From contig CALKXN010000186.1 in NCBI GenBank assembly GCA_938003555.1, positions 1-11,073 on the forward strand: a DNA stretch of 11,073 bases. The letters run 5' to 3'. The notes under the pieces were generated by a model. The model saw nothing but the letters and a program-made list of their open reading frames with translations, was not told the origin of the DNA and did not search any database. The DNA is from an uncultured Robiginitomaculum sp. Lineage in GTDB: Bacteria > Pseudomonadota > Alphaproteobacteria > Caulobacterales > Maricaulaceae. Position 1 is the stretch's first letter. Each line of letters begins with the position of its first letter. Positions 1 through 6,787 of this stretch are shown here, one piece after another. Both the position numbers and the translations under genes were made by a program.

Positions 1-2
1 CT

Positions 3-128
3 GCAGTCATAAGCTATATTGAAGCGCAATATGCTGAATCCCCGCCTAAGTTTGAATATGATGATGGTGTCATCATTTCACATAGAGGCAGCACACTTAA
101 AAGTATGAAAATAACGGTGCTTCATTAA
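3..128 (+). CDS. 3' end of an unidentified protein (partial)
   Basis: From base 3 this frame stays open for 41 codons to a TAA at 126-128; the start lies left of the window. The peptide begins AVISYIEAQYAESP and ends in SMKITVLH. It has a protein-like mix of charged and hydrophobic residues, with an Asp-Asp-Gly-Val-Ile-Ile stretch in the middle. The other two plus frames stop within the first 21 bases. The stop lies 9 nt from the tldD stop on the opposite strand, which matches the tight convergent packing seen elsewhere in the window. I do not recognise the family. An open run this short could occur by chance, so confidence is moderate. Confidence 0.45.
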   Translation, partial: AVISYIEAQYAESPPKFEYDDGVIISHRGSTLKSMKITVLH

Positions 129-137
129 ACTCAACAA

Positions 138-1556
138 TTAAACCGCGCTGCCGCCAACCGTGAGACCTTCGATATAGAGCGTGGGTTGTCCGACGCCGAC
201 GGGGACGCCTTGTCCGGCTTTGCCGCAGACGCCAATGCCGGGGTCAAGTTCGCTGTCATTTCCGATTTTGCGCACTTGGGTCAGAACGGTAGGGCCGTCG
301 CCGATCAGGGTTGCGCCTTTGACAGGATGCAGAATTTTACCGTTTTTGACGCGGTAAGCTTCGGTGCACTGGAACACGAATTTGCCGTTGGTAATATCGA
401 CTTGTCCGCCGCCAAAATTGGTGGCGTAAATGCCGTCCTTTAGGCCCGCCAGAATTTCATCGGGGTCATCATGGCCAGAGAGCATTTGCGTATTGGTCAT
501 GCGGGGCAGGGGCGCGTGGGCAAAGCTTTCGCGGCGGCCATTTCCTGTCGGGGCTTTACCCATCAGGCGGGCATTCATGCGATCTTGCATATAGCCAACT
601 AAAATACCGTCTTCGATCAAGGTTGTGCACGATGTGGGCGTGCCTTCATCATCAATCGTGAGGGAGCCGCGCGCGCCGGGGATTGTTCCGTCATCGACGA
701 TGGTGACGCCGGGGGCCGCAACGCGTTCGCCCATTTTTCCAGCAAAGGCGGACAGACCTTTGCGGTTAAAGTCGCCTTCAAGACCGTGGCCAATGGCTTC
801 ATGAAGCAGCACGCCGGGCCAGCCGGGACCAAGGACAACATCAAATTGCCCTGCGGGAGCCGGCTCTGCCGTTAGGTTTACTTTGGCTTGGCGAATGGCC
901 TCATTGGCGAGTTTCTTCCACTGCGCGGGGGCGATAAATTCGCCATATTCCGCGCGGCCGCCATGTCCAGCATATCCGGTTTCGCGGCGGCCATCATTCT
1001 CACAGGTGATTGAGATATTGAGGCGAACCAGCGGACGCACATCATCATAACGTTCTCCGCCATCGCGCAAAATAGAGATTGCGCGGCGAGATCCGGATAA
1101 AGTCGCGGAGACTTGAACGACGGACGGATCAGCGGCCCGGCAATAGGCATCAATTTCCTGAAGAAGTTCAACCTTGCTTGAGAAATCGGGATCCGCAATC
1201 GGGTCAATATCAGGATAAAGCGCGCGGTTGGTGCGCGCAGGAGCGGGGGATGAATTGACAACCTCGTGGCCGCCTTTGGCGAGGCTAGCTGCGGCGCTGG
1301 CGCGGGTGAGCGCGCCAAGGCTCATATCGCTGCTTTGGGCAAATCCTGTGGTTTCGCCGGCAACGCAGCGCAGACCAAAGCCGCGAGAGCTGTCAAAGCT
1401 GGCATTTTTCAGGCGTCCATCATCAAATGTCAGCGCTTCGGACGCGCCGCGTTCAATATATAATTCGCCGTCATCGGCCCCGCGTAATGTTTCGTCGAGG
1501 AGGGTTTGGGCTTGCTCGGCTGTTAGGTCACAACCTTCGAAAATAAAATCTGTCAT
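138..1556 (-). CDS. tldD: TldD family zinc metalloprotease
   Basis: TldD is a cytoplasmic zinc metallopeptidase that normally works with TldE (PmbA). Known roles of the pair include processing of microcin B17 and other modified peptides and degradation of CcdA. The 472-residue protein matches the usual length (about 480). It carries the HExxxH signature (HEAIGH, residues 252-257), followed by the conserved GLEGDFNRKG stretch. The GVCGK motif near the C-terminus holds the Cys (about residue 444) that serves as third metal ligand in the family. The segments IDDEGTP and MQDRMNARLMG are also typical. I chose the ATG at 1554-1556 because the protein then opens with MTDFIFEGCDL; an upstream in-frame ATG at 1625 would add 23 residues that do not look like TldD. 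No clear Shine-Dalgarno precedes the chosen start. No tldE/pmbA is in the window; in many genomes the two genes are unlinked. Confidence 0.96.
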   Translation of the reverse strand: MTDFIFEGCDLTAEQAQTLLDETLRGADDGELYIERGASEALTFDDGRLKNASFDSSRGFGLRCVAGETTGFAQSSDMSLGALTRASAAASLAKGGHEVVNSSPAPARTNRALYPDIDPIADPDFSSKVELLQEIDAYCRAADPSVVQVSATLSGSRRAISILRDGGERYDDVRPLVRLNISITCENDGRRETGYAGHGGRAEYGEFIAPAQWKKLANEAIRQAKVNLTAEPAPAGQFDVVLGPGWPGVLLHEAIGHGLEGDFNRKGLSAFAGKMGERVAAPGVTIVDDGTIPGARGSLTIDDEGTPTSCTTLIEDGILVGYMQDRMNARLMGKAPTGNGRRESFAHAPLPRMTNTQMLSGHDDPDEILAGLKDGIYATNFGGGQVDITNGKFVFQCTEAYRVKNGKILHPVKGATLIGDGPTVLTQVRKIGNDSELDPGIGVCGKAGQGVPVGVGQPTLYIEGLTVGGSAV

Positions 1557-1630
1557 AGACAGGATGTGGGGCAGGCGGCGCGTAATGTAAAGGCAAGGGA
1601 TGCAGCGTGAATGTCGCATTATCACTCGTC

Positions 1631-1659
1631 TTGGCAGGGCGCTTTGCCCGCGTTATTAT
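1631..1659 (+). promoter_or_regulatory. Sigma-70-type promoter for the small gene and purT
   Basis: TTGGCA (1631-1636) and TATTAT (1654-1659) each match the housekeeping consensus at five of six positions and are separated by an ideal 17 bp. Initiation would fall near 1666, giving a leader of only about 15-20 nt before the start codon of the downstream gene. The spacer holds a short inverted repeat, GGGC (1637-1640) and GCCC (1646-1649), which could be an operator half-site pair or chance. The site is seen directly in the sequence; activity is inferred. Confidence 0.65.
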
Positions 1660-1675
1660 CATGACATGTTTAATC

Positions 1676-1679
1676 GGAG
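1676..1679 (+). promoter_or_regulatory. Shine-Dalgarno GGAG deciding among three tandem ATG codons
   Basis: GGAG is followed directly by three consecutive in-frame ATG codons at 1680, 1683 and 1686. Spacing is 0, 3 and 6 nt respectively, so the third ATG is the best placed and was used as the start. Confidence 0.6.
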
Positions 1680-1685
1680 ATGATG

Positions 1686-1982
1686 ATGAAAGAGCCGCGC
1701 ACGCCGTGCCGCACGCCTAATGCAAAGGGCGTTACAAATATTCCAACATGGAAATTTGAAGCCCTTCGCGCCGCGATATTGGACGCCGTTGATCATGCGG
1801 GGGCAGATGGGTTGCGCTTTAAGGACTTAAATGAGGCGGTGAAAACCCGACTGTCAAAAGATGAGTTATCTCGTCTTGGTTCCGTGGGCTGGCATGCTAC
1901 ATCCGTGAAATTGGAACTGGAAGTGGCGGGCGAAATAAAGCGCGCCGAAAAATCATCACCGCAAAGGATTTTAAGAGCATGA
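1686..1982 (+). CDS. Small winged-helix-like protein of unknown function (possible DUF6958 type), coupled to purT
   Basis: This is a basic protein of about 98 residues (100 if the first of three tandem ATGs is used). After a short polar N-terminus there is a helix-rich segment ([16 protein letters not shown]), a [15 protein letters not shown] segment and a [20 protein letters not shown] segment. It ends in a likely beta-hairpin with SSPQRILR. That order resembles a small winged-helix fold. From memory it recalls the DUF6958 family, which also has a central GW and a C-terminal arginine-rich strand; I could not check this. It has no signal peptide, membrane segment or catalytic motif. Its TGA overlaps the purT ATG as ATGA, so the two are probably co-translated and perhaps functionally related. 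The real-gene call rests on the promoter, the ribosome site and the coupling. Confidence 0.8.
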   Translation: MKEPRTPCRTPNAKGVTNIPTWKFEALRAAILDAVDHAGADGLRFKDLNEAVKTRLSKDELSRLGSVGWHATSVKLELEVAGEIKRAEKSSPQRILRA

Positions 1983-3169
1983 CTACACTTGGCACAGCGC
2001 TGCGCCCGGGCGCGACAAAGGTTTTATTTTGCGGCTCAGGGGAACTGGGCAAGGAAGTTATAATTGCGCTGCAGCGCCTCGGCGTGGAGACGATTGCGCT
2101 CGATAGCTACGCTGATGCGCCCGCCATGCAGGTTGCCCATCGCAGCCATGTCGTGAGCATGCTCGACGGCCTTGCTTTGCGCGCGATCATCGAGGCAGAG
2201 AAGCCCGATCTTATTGTGCCGGAAGTCGAAGCGATTGCGACAGATACTTTAGCCGCTCTAGAGCGCGAAGGCTTCACAGTCATCCCGACGGCTAAGGCGA
2301 CGCAACTAACGATGGACCGCGAAGGCATTCGCCGTCTTGCCGCCGAGGATTTGGGTCTGGTGACATCGCCTTATAAATTTGCCGATAGTGAGGCTGAAGT
2401 CCGCGCTGCAATGGCGCAAATTGGTTTGCCTTGCGTCGTTAAGCCCGTCATGAGCAGCTCTGGTAAGGGGCAAAGCACTGCGAAAACTGAAGATGATATT
2501 GCTGGCGTTTGGGCCTATTCCCAAGAGGGCGGACGCACGGGCGCGTCGCGCGTTATCGTCGAAGGGTTTGTTGAATTTGATTATGAAATTACGCTACTGA
2601 CTGTACGTCATGTCGGCGGGACGTCATTTTGCGCCCCTGTGGGACATCGCCAAGAGGGCGGCGATTATCAAGAAAGCTGGCAGCCTTGCGGGATGAGTGA
2701 AGTCGCTCTGAACAGCGCGCAAGGCATGGCGCGCAAGGTCACGGAGGCGCTGGGCGGATATGGTCTGTTCGGCGTGGAGATGTTTGTGCGCGGTGACGAG
2801 GTGATATTCTCCGAAGTCTCCCCTCGCCCGCATGATACAGGATTGGTGACATTGGTGTCGCAAAATCTGTCTGAATTTGAACTTCATGCCCGCGCTATAT
2901 TAGGCTTGCCTATTCCCGAAATCACGCAAAATGGCCCTGCGGCCTCCGCGGTGATTTTAGGGCGCGGTACGTCAAAGGACATTCAATTTGATGGCGTGGC
3001 CGACGCCTTATCAGAGGCCGGAACGGATATCCGCTTATTCGGCAAGCCCGAAGTGAACGGTTCACGCCGTCTGGGCGTTGCGCTGGCAACAGATGAGACA
3101 ATCGGCGCGGCGCGGGCAAAAGCTTTGCGCGCGGCTGCAAAAGTCAAAGTGAGCTTTAGGGACGGTTAG
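1979..3169 (+). CDS. purT: Formate-dependent phosphoribosylglycinamide formyltransferase (GAR transformylase 2)
   Basis: PurT makes formyl-GAR from GAR, formate and ATP in the third step of purine synthesis, replacing the folate-dependent PurN route. It is a cytoplasmic ATP-grasp enzyme. The 396-residue length fits the family (392 in E. coli). The N-terminal pre-ATP-grasp domain opens with [12 protein letters not shown] (about residues 16-27) and carries [14 protein letters not shown] (41-54). The ATP-grasp core has [14 protein letters not shown] (153-166) and [10 protein letters not shown] (261-270), followed by [14 protein letters not shown] (279-292), which supplies metal and substrate ligands. 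The C-terminal lid domain includes [10 protein letters not shown]. No key segment is missing. The start overlaps the preceding stop as ATGA, with AGGA at 1965-1968 upstream. The stop overlaps the end of a small convergent ORF by 4 nt, so no terminator fits between them. Confidence 0.97.
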   Translation: MTTLGTALRPGATKVLFCGSGELGKEVIIALQRLGVETIALDSYADAPAMQVAHRSHVVSMLDGLALRAIIEAEKPDLIVPEVEAIATDTLAALEREGFTVIPTAKATQLTMDREGIRRLAAEDLGLVTSPYKFADSEAEVRAAMAQIGLPCVVKPVMSSSGKGQSTAKTEDDIAGVWAYSQEGGRTGASRVIVEGFVEFDYEITLLTVRHVGGTSFCAPVGHRQEGGDYQESWQPCGMSEVALNSAQGMARKVTEALGGYGLFGVEMFVRGDEVIFSEVSPRPHDTGLVTLVSQNLSEFELHARAILGLPIPEITQNGPAASAVILGRGTSKDIQFDGVADALSEAGTDIRLFGKPEVNGSRRLGVALATDETIGAARAKALRAAAKVKVSFRDG

Positions 3170-3315
3170 TCCGTTTCTTCAATCTCTGGGATGCGCATAT
3201 CTGTTTCAACAGATTGCAGCGGATCATCCTCTTCAATAAGAAATTTTAAGTCTTCAGCTTTACACGATAGCTTATCAGCCAACCGGGCCAGTAATAGATT
3301 TGCATTCGGTTTCAT
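3166..3315 (-). CDS. 49-residue hypothetical protein
   Basis: An ATG at 3313-3315 opens a minus-strand frame of 49 codons ending in TAA at 3166-3168. The protein starts [17 protein letters not shown], continues with an acidic amphipathic stretch ([13 protein letters not shown]) and ends in IPEIEETD, so it is strongly acidic in its second half. It has no signal peptide and I recognise no family. A G-rich Shine-Dalgarno-like sequence (GCGGGGGC on the coding strand) lies about 4-5 nt before the ATG. The ORF fills almost the whole gap between purT and the GH9 gene. The plus-strand frame over the same bases reads as a Ser-rich, unprotein-like extension, which suggests that minus is the coding strand. 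It could be a small cytoplasmic protein or a chance ORF. Confidence 0.5.
   Translation of the reverse strand: MKPNANLLLARLADKLSCKAEDLKFLIEEDDPLQSVETDMRIPEIEETD
3272..3300 (+). promoter_or_regulatory. Weak candidate promoter for the GH9-nitrilase pair
   Basis: TTATCA (3272-3277) and TAGATT (3295-3300) each match four of six consensus positions with a 17-bp spacer. A start near 3307 would give a leader of about 40 nt that includes the whole inverted repeat at 3320-3344. It lies inside the small minus-strand ORF. This is a weak match and may be chance. Confidence 0.2.
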
Positions 3316-3319
3316 TTGC

Positions 3320-3344
3320 GCCCCCGCAAGTTCTGAGGGGGGGC
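3320..3344. repeat. GC-rich inverted repeat holding both divergent ribosome-binding sites
   Basis: GCCCCC at 3320-3325 is complementary to GGGGGC at 3339-3344, leaving a 13-nt loop. Read on the plus strand, the G run (3337-3343) is the Shine-Dalgarno-like sequence 3 nt before the GH9 ATG at 3347. Read on the minus strand, the other arm gives a G run just before the ATG of the 49-codon ORF at 3315. In either transcript the hairpin would hide the ribosome site. No T-tract follows on either side, so it is not a typical intrinsic terminator. Confidence 0.55.
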
Positions 3345-3346
3345 TT

Positions 3347-5299
3347 ATGTCAAAGAGTCAGGTCAAGAGTCAAATGCAATCAAATGGGGCAGTTAGGTTT
3401 AAAATGAACGCAGCGATAAAAACAGGGGCAATGTGCGCGCTAATATTGAGTAGTGTTTTGCTCTCGTCGTGCTCGGATAAAGCCTCAGATGTTCTAAAAC
3501 CGTCAGCGCTCCCTCATGCCTTTATCGTCATTGATCAATTTGGATATGACCCCGAGGCGCGCAAAATTGCGGTTTTGCGTAACCCGCAAATCGGCGCAGA
3601 TGCGGCGCTGGAATACGTGCCGTCTGCGCAGGTTCATGTCGTGAATGTGGCAACAGGCGAAACGGTTCTGCGGGTTAAGCCCAAAGCGTGGAACGCGAGC
3701 CAGCTTGACGACTTATCCGGCGATAGGGTCTGGCATGTTGATTTTTCTAAAGTGTCAAATGTCGGGCGTTACAAGATTGTTGATCCAGATAAAGATGTGT
3801 CTTCGGTCCCGTTTGATATTAAACCAAATGTATACCGACCTGTCTTTGTCGAAGCTGTCCGTAATTTTTACTATCAGCGCGCAGGTAAGGAAAAATTGCC
3901 GCCGCATATTGACCAGCCTTGGGCCGATGGGGCTAGTCATATGCAGGATATGTCAGCGCGCAGATTTCTTGACAAAGAAAACCCGGACACGCAGCGTGAT
4001 CTCTATGGCGGATGGTATGACGCCGGGGATTATAATCAATATACGACGTGGACATCAAATTATATTGTAACGCTGCTTTTGACCTATGCCGAACGCCCGC
4101 AAATTTTTACTGATAATTTTAATATCCCGGAAAGCGGCAACCGCGTCCCGGATTTGCTTGATGAAGTCGAATGGGGCGCAGCGTGGCTTAGGCGGATGCA
4201 AAATGAAGATGGATCATGTTTGTCTGTATTAGGACGCGCAGGCGCATCCCCGCCCAGCGCCGCCACAGAGCCGAGCTATTATGGCGACGCGTCAACATCT
4301 GCGAGCTTGTCTTGCGCGGCGGCCTTTGCCCTGACGTCCAAGATATTTGCCCAAAGGCGCTCCGGTAAACTTCGCCGTAAATCCGCCGATTACAAAGCGC
4401 GTGCTATCGCGGCGTGGGACTGGGCCGAGGCGCATCCGAATGTCGTTTTTCGAAATAATGATGAGGCCGCAGGCACCAGCGGGCTGGCGGCTGGCCAGCA
4501 AGAAGTGGACGACGCGCAGCGGATGAAAATACGTTTAAAAGCCGCGATCTATCTTTACGCGATAACAGGCGAGAAAAAATATCACGCCATTATTCGTGAA
4601 ACCTATAGGTCATATGATATATTCAAGACAGGCTTCCTAAGCGATTTTCGCGGATTTGAGTATGATGATCTATTGTTTTATGCGCGTCTGCCCAATGCAG
4701 ACCGGGCGACGGCGAAACAGATACTTACAAAATTAAACCCCAAAAACCTAAGTGATGATGGAGCATATTTATCGCCGATCACTGAATATACCTGGGGGAG
4801 TAATAGCAGTAAAGCGCGTGCCGGAGCGCTGCGCTCCCACCCGGCGACCCGGTCGAAACATAGCTATAGCCGCGGCGTAAATTATTTACACTATCTTCAT
4901 GGCGTAAATCCCCTAGGGCTTGTTTATCTCTCAAATATGAGTGAGTTCGGCGCGACAACATCTGTGTCGACATTTTATCATTCATGGTTTCCTGATGGTG
5001 ATGCAAAATATGATCAAGTCGGTGTCAGCACATATGGCCCTCTTTCAGGTTACCTTGTCGGCGGCCCGAACCCCTATTACGCGCGGTCGGGGTGTTGCCC
5101 GGAAAGCTGTGGCCCTGAGGGTAATAAAATGTGCAAAACTGCACCCGTAACCCCGCCCTTTGGGGAGCCTCATATGAAGTCTTACGGCGAGTTTAATGAA
5201 GGCTGGCCTTGGGCGAGTTGGCAAGTTACGGAAAATAGTCTTGGATATCAAAGCGCTTACATTCGCCTGTTGTCGCGCTATGTTGAAGCGGAAGAATGA
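3347..5299 (+). CDS. Family 9 glycoside hydrolase lipoprotein (endoglucanase/cellulase type)
   Basis: GH9 enzymes are inverting glucanases that cut cellulose, beta-glucans or their oligomers. The 650-residue protein has a lipoprotein signal ending LLSSC (lipid Cys at about residue 42), with Ser at +2, which predicts outer-membrane sorting. An N-terminal Ig-like domain follows (from VIDQFGYDPEARKIAVL). The (alpha/alpha)6 catalytic domain carries GGWYDAGDYNQY with Asp225 and Asp228, the candidate base pair. It also has NRVPDLLDEVEWGAAWL, GVNPLG, and a C-terminal WQVTENSLGY where Glu629 is the likely acid. A Cys cluster (583, 584, 588, 596) sits in a loop after VGGPNPYY. The ATG at 3347 follows a strong G-rich ribosome site. 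ATGs at 3374 and 3404 are alternatives, the last giving a more usual signal length. The frame is open upstream to 3191, but that part overlaps the small minus-strand ORF. Some stretches look more A+T-rich than the neighbours. The exact substrate is uncertain. Confidence 0.93.
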   Translation: MSKSQVKSQMQSNGAVRFKMNAAIKTGAMCALILSSVLLSSCSDKASDVLKPSALPHAFIVIDQFGYDPEARKIAVLRNPQIGADAALEYVPSAQVHVVNVATGETVLRVKPKAWNASQLDDLSGDRVWHVDFSKVSNVGRYKIVDPDKDVSSVPFDIKPNVYRPVFVEAVRNFYYQRAGKEKLPPHIDQPWADGASHMQDMSARRFLDKENPDTQRDLYGGWYDAGDYNQYTTWTSNYIVTLLLTYAERPQIFTDNFNIPESGNRVPDLLDEVEWGAAWLRRMQNEDGSCLSVLGRAGASPPSAATEPSYYGDASTSASLSCAAAFALTSKIFAQRRSGKLRRKSADYKARAIAAWDWAEAHPNVVFRNNDEAAGTSGLAAGQQEVDDAQRMKIRLKAAIYLYAITGEKKYHAIIRETYRSYDIFKTGFLSDFRGFEYDDLLFYARLPNADRATAKQILTKLNPKNLSDDGAYLSPITEYTWGSNSSKARAGALRSHPATRSKHSYSRGVNYLHYLHGVNPLGLVYLSNMSEFGATTSVSTFYHSWFPDGDAKYDQVGVSTYGPLSGYLVGGPNPYYARSGCCPESCGPEGNKMCKTAPVTPPFGEPHMKSYGEFNEGWPWASWQVTENSLGYQSAYIRLLSRYVEAEE

Positions 5300-5308
5300 G
5301 TATGAATT

Positions 5309-6250
5309 ATGCTTAAAATTGCCCTCCCTCAAATTGCCCCTGTGTGGCTAGACCGTGATGGCGGATTGGCGCGCGTCATTGAGACGATAAATGAAGCGGC
5401 GCAACAAGACGCAGAGCTGATTGTTTTCGGCGAAGCCCTCATCCCCGGCTATCCGTTTTGGGTCGATTTAACGGGCGGCGCGAGTTTTAATTCTGATAAG
5501 CAAAAAGAACTCTTTGCGCTTTATTCCGATCAAGCCGTCATCATCGAAGCTGGGCATTTAGACGGGGTATGCGCAGCGCTTAAGGCCGCTAAAATGGCGT
5601 GTTATTTGGGCATTATTGAGCGCGCGGCTGACCGTAGCGGTCACAGCCTATATTGTAGTTTTGTCTATATTGATAAGACGGGAACCCTTCAAAGCAGCCA
5701 CCGAAAGCTGCAGCCGACCTATGAAGAGCGCCTTGTCTGGTCACCCGGTGATGGCAATGGTTTGGTGACGCACAAGCTGGGCGCGTTTACCGTTGGCGGG
5801 TTGAACTGTTGGGAGAACTGGATGCCGCTGTCGCGCGCCGCGCTCTATGCCCAGGGCGAAGATTTACATGTCATGTGTTGGCCTGGATCTATTCGCAATA
5901 CCGAAGACATTACGCCCGTCATGGCCAAAGAAGGACGATCTTATTGCGTCTCAGTGAGCACATTGATGCGCCGTGAAGATGTTGGCGATAATGTGCCTTA
6001 TGGCGATGAAATCCGCGCGGCGATTCCGGATGTCGCCGCGGATGGCGGCTCATGTATCGCCGCGCCTGATGGGAGTTGGGTGTTGCCGCCCCTCATTCAT
6101 GATATTGGCATACGTTATGCGATGCTCGATCCTGCTATGGTGCGCCGCGAGCGTCAGAACTTTGACCCCGCCGGCCATTATAGCCGCCCGGATGTCACGC
6201 GCCTGACGGTGAATCGTCGCCGCCAGAGTCTGGCGAGCTTTGAGGACTAA
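5309..6250 (+). CDS. Nitrilase (carbon-nitrogen hydrolase family)
   Basis: Nitrilases hydrolyse organic nitriles to carboxylic acids and ammonia in the cytoplasm. The 313-residue protein has the full Glu-Lys-Cys catalytic set: Glu42 in FGEALIPGYP, Lys133 in HRKLQPTYEERLVW, and Cys167 in GGLNCWENWMPLSR, plus the accessory Glu140. The Cys-Trp-Glu context and the downstream HVMCWPGS are typical of true nitrilases (branch 1, EC 3.5.5.1) rather than amidases or Nit/NadE-type members. Length also fits. The ATG at 5309 is the first in frame after a TGA at 5303-5305; the ribosome site is weak (GAG nearby). It begins 9 nt after the GH9 stop, so the two are probably one transcript, with reinitiation or read-through likely. 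Substrate preference (aliphatic, aryl-acetonitrile, cyanide) cannot be read from the sequence. It converges with the next gene, the stops being 1 nt apart. Confidence 0.93.
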   Translation: MLKIALPQIAPVWLDRDGGLARVIETINEAAQQDAELIVFGEALIPGYPFWVDLTGGASFNSDKQKELFALYSDQAVIIEAGHLDGVCAALKAAKMACYLGIIERAADRSGHSLYCSFVYIDKTGTLQSSHRKLQPTYEERLVWSPGDGNGLVTHKLGAFTVGGLNCWENWMPLSRAALYAQGEDLHVMCWPGSIRNTEDITPVMAKEGRSYCVSVSTLMRREDVGDNVPYGDEIRAAIPDVAADGGSCIAAPDGSWVLPPLIHDIGIRYAMLDPAMVRRERQNFDPAGHYSRPDVTRLTVNRRRQSLASFED

Positions 6251-6251
6251 T

Positions 6252-6758
6252 TTAAGGTGAGACCTTTTTGAGTTTAATCGTAATGTCATCGGCGGGTTCA
6301 AACAGCGTCATTTCAGTGTCTGAAAGAGATTTGATTTGGCTCACAGAGTCAGGGTCTTCCATGAAGTCTTGCTCCATGGACTCGGCTTCCCCGGCCATAA
6401 GGTCTTTATAATTTAGAACTTCTATTGATGAGGATGTAAGCGTTTCGTTTAAGCTCTGACCTGAAACTGACCATGTCATCGTATCCGAAAATTTCATCTT
6501 TATAGGCCCGTCTTCGAGGGCGGCTGATGCCGTTTCCATTTCCATGGTGCTCGAAGCGGTTTTATCTGCGCGGTAGGTGTAACGACTTGATGTTAAAGTG
6601 ACTGTGGCATCATTATCTTGATAGATTACGATAGGGGAATTAGTTTCCCATGTTCCAACAATCTGTTGTTCTTTCGCATTTAGCGTGTCTGAAGATGTGC
6701 TGTTACAGGCGCTTAAAGCCAAGCAGATAGCACAAAATAGGCCAAGAAAATAACGCAT
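6252..6758 (-). CDS. Small lipoprotein, lipocalin-like
   Basis: A 168-residue secreted lipoprotein. A short signal (MRYFLGLFCAICLALSAC) ends in a good lipobox with the lipid Cys at 18 and Asn at +2, so outer-membrane sorting is expected. The mature part starts with a Ser/Thr-rich linker, then IVGTWETN (residues 33-40). This G-x-W motif opens many lipocalin-like single-domain proteins. It is followed by alternating beta-strand-like stretches (ATVTLTSSRYTYRADKTAS) and a Glu/Asp/Met-rich tail. It carries no catalytic motif. A good AGGA lies 6 nt before the ATG. It sits 29 nt downstream of the carboxylesterase gene on the same strand with no visible terminator between, so the two are probably cotranscribed. 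A ligand-binding or envelope role is inference from the fold hint only. Confidence 0.85.
   Translation of the reverse strand: MRYFLGLFCAICLALSACNSTSSDTLNAKEQQIVGTWETNSPIVIYQDNDATVTLTSSRYTYRADKTASSTMEMETASAALEDGPIKMKFSDTMTWSVSGQSLNETLTSSSIEVLNYKDLMAGEAESMEQDFMEDPDSVSQIKSLSDTEMTLFEPADDITIKLKKVSP
6254..6269 (+). terminator. Weak intrinsic terminator candidate after the nitrilase gene
   Basis: AAGGT (6254-6258) and ACCTT (6262-6266) form a 5-bp stem with a GAG loop, followed by TTT, just 4 nt past the nitrilase stop. The stem is short and has only two G-C pairs. It lies within the 3' end of the convergent lipoprotein gene. Read on the minus strand it is not followed by a T-tract, so it would act in one direction only. 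Confidence 0.35.
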
Positions 6759-6787
6759 AATATATCCTAAAGTAAACGGGGGGTGAG

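Noticed and set aside
1..6. Window begins exactly with CTGCAG (PstI site)
   Set aside because: It could mean a clone boundary, but a single six-base site is expected by chance and the other end shows no such site.
186..1590. Plus-strand ORFs of 65-120 codons opposite tldD
   Set aside because: They are frames opposite a clearly conserved gene, with no family resemblance or ribosome sites. The same applies to the overlapping ORFs opposite purT, GH9, the esterase and GH42.
1618..1623. GATAAT on the minus strand as a -10 box for tldD
   Set aside because: No acceptable -35 hexamer lies 16-18 bp upstream, so it is not reported as a promoter.
1557..1625. Longer TldD start at ATG 1625
   Set aside because: The added 23 residues (Arg/Cys/His-rich) do not resemble TldD N-termini, and the frame from 1556 already gives full family length.
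3191..3346. Upstream extension of the GH9 frame starting at ATG 3191
   Set aside because: The extra 52 residues are Ser-rich and would bury the lipoprotein signal; the ATG at 3347 has the strong ribosome site and the region is better read as the 49-codon minus-strand ORF.
5302..5316. Four-codon ATG-AAT-TAT-GCT-TAA ORF between GH9 and nitrilase
   Set aside because: It overlaps the nitrilase start in another frame and is too short to support as a leader peptide.
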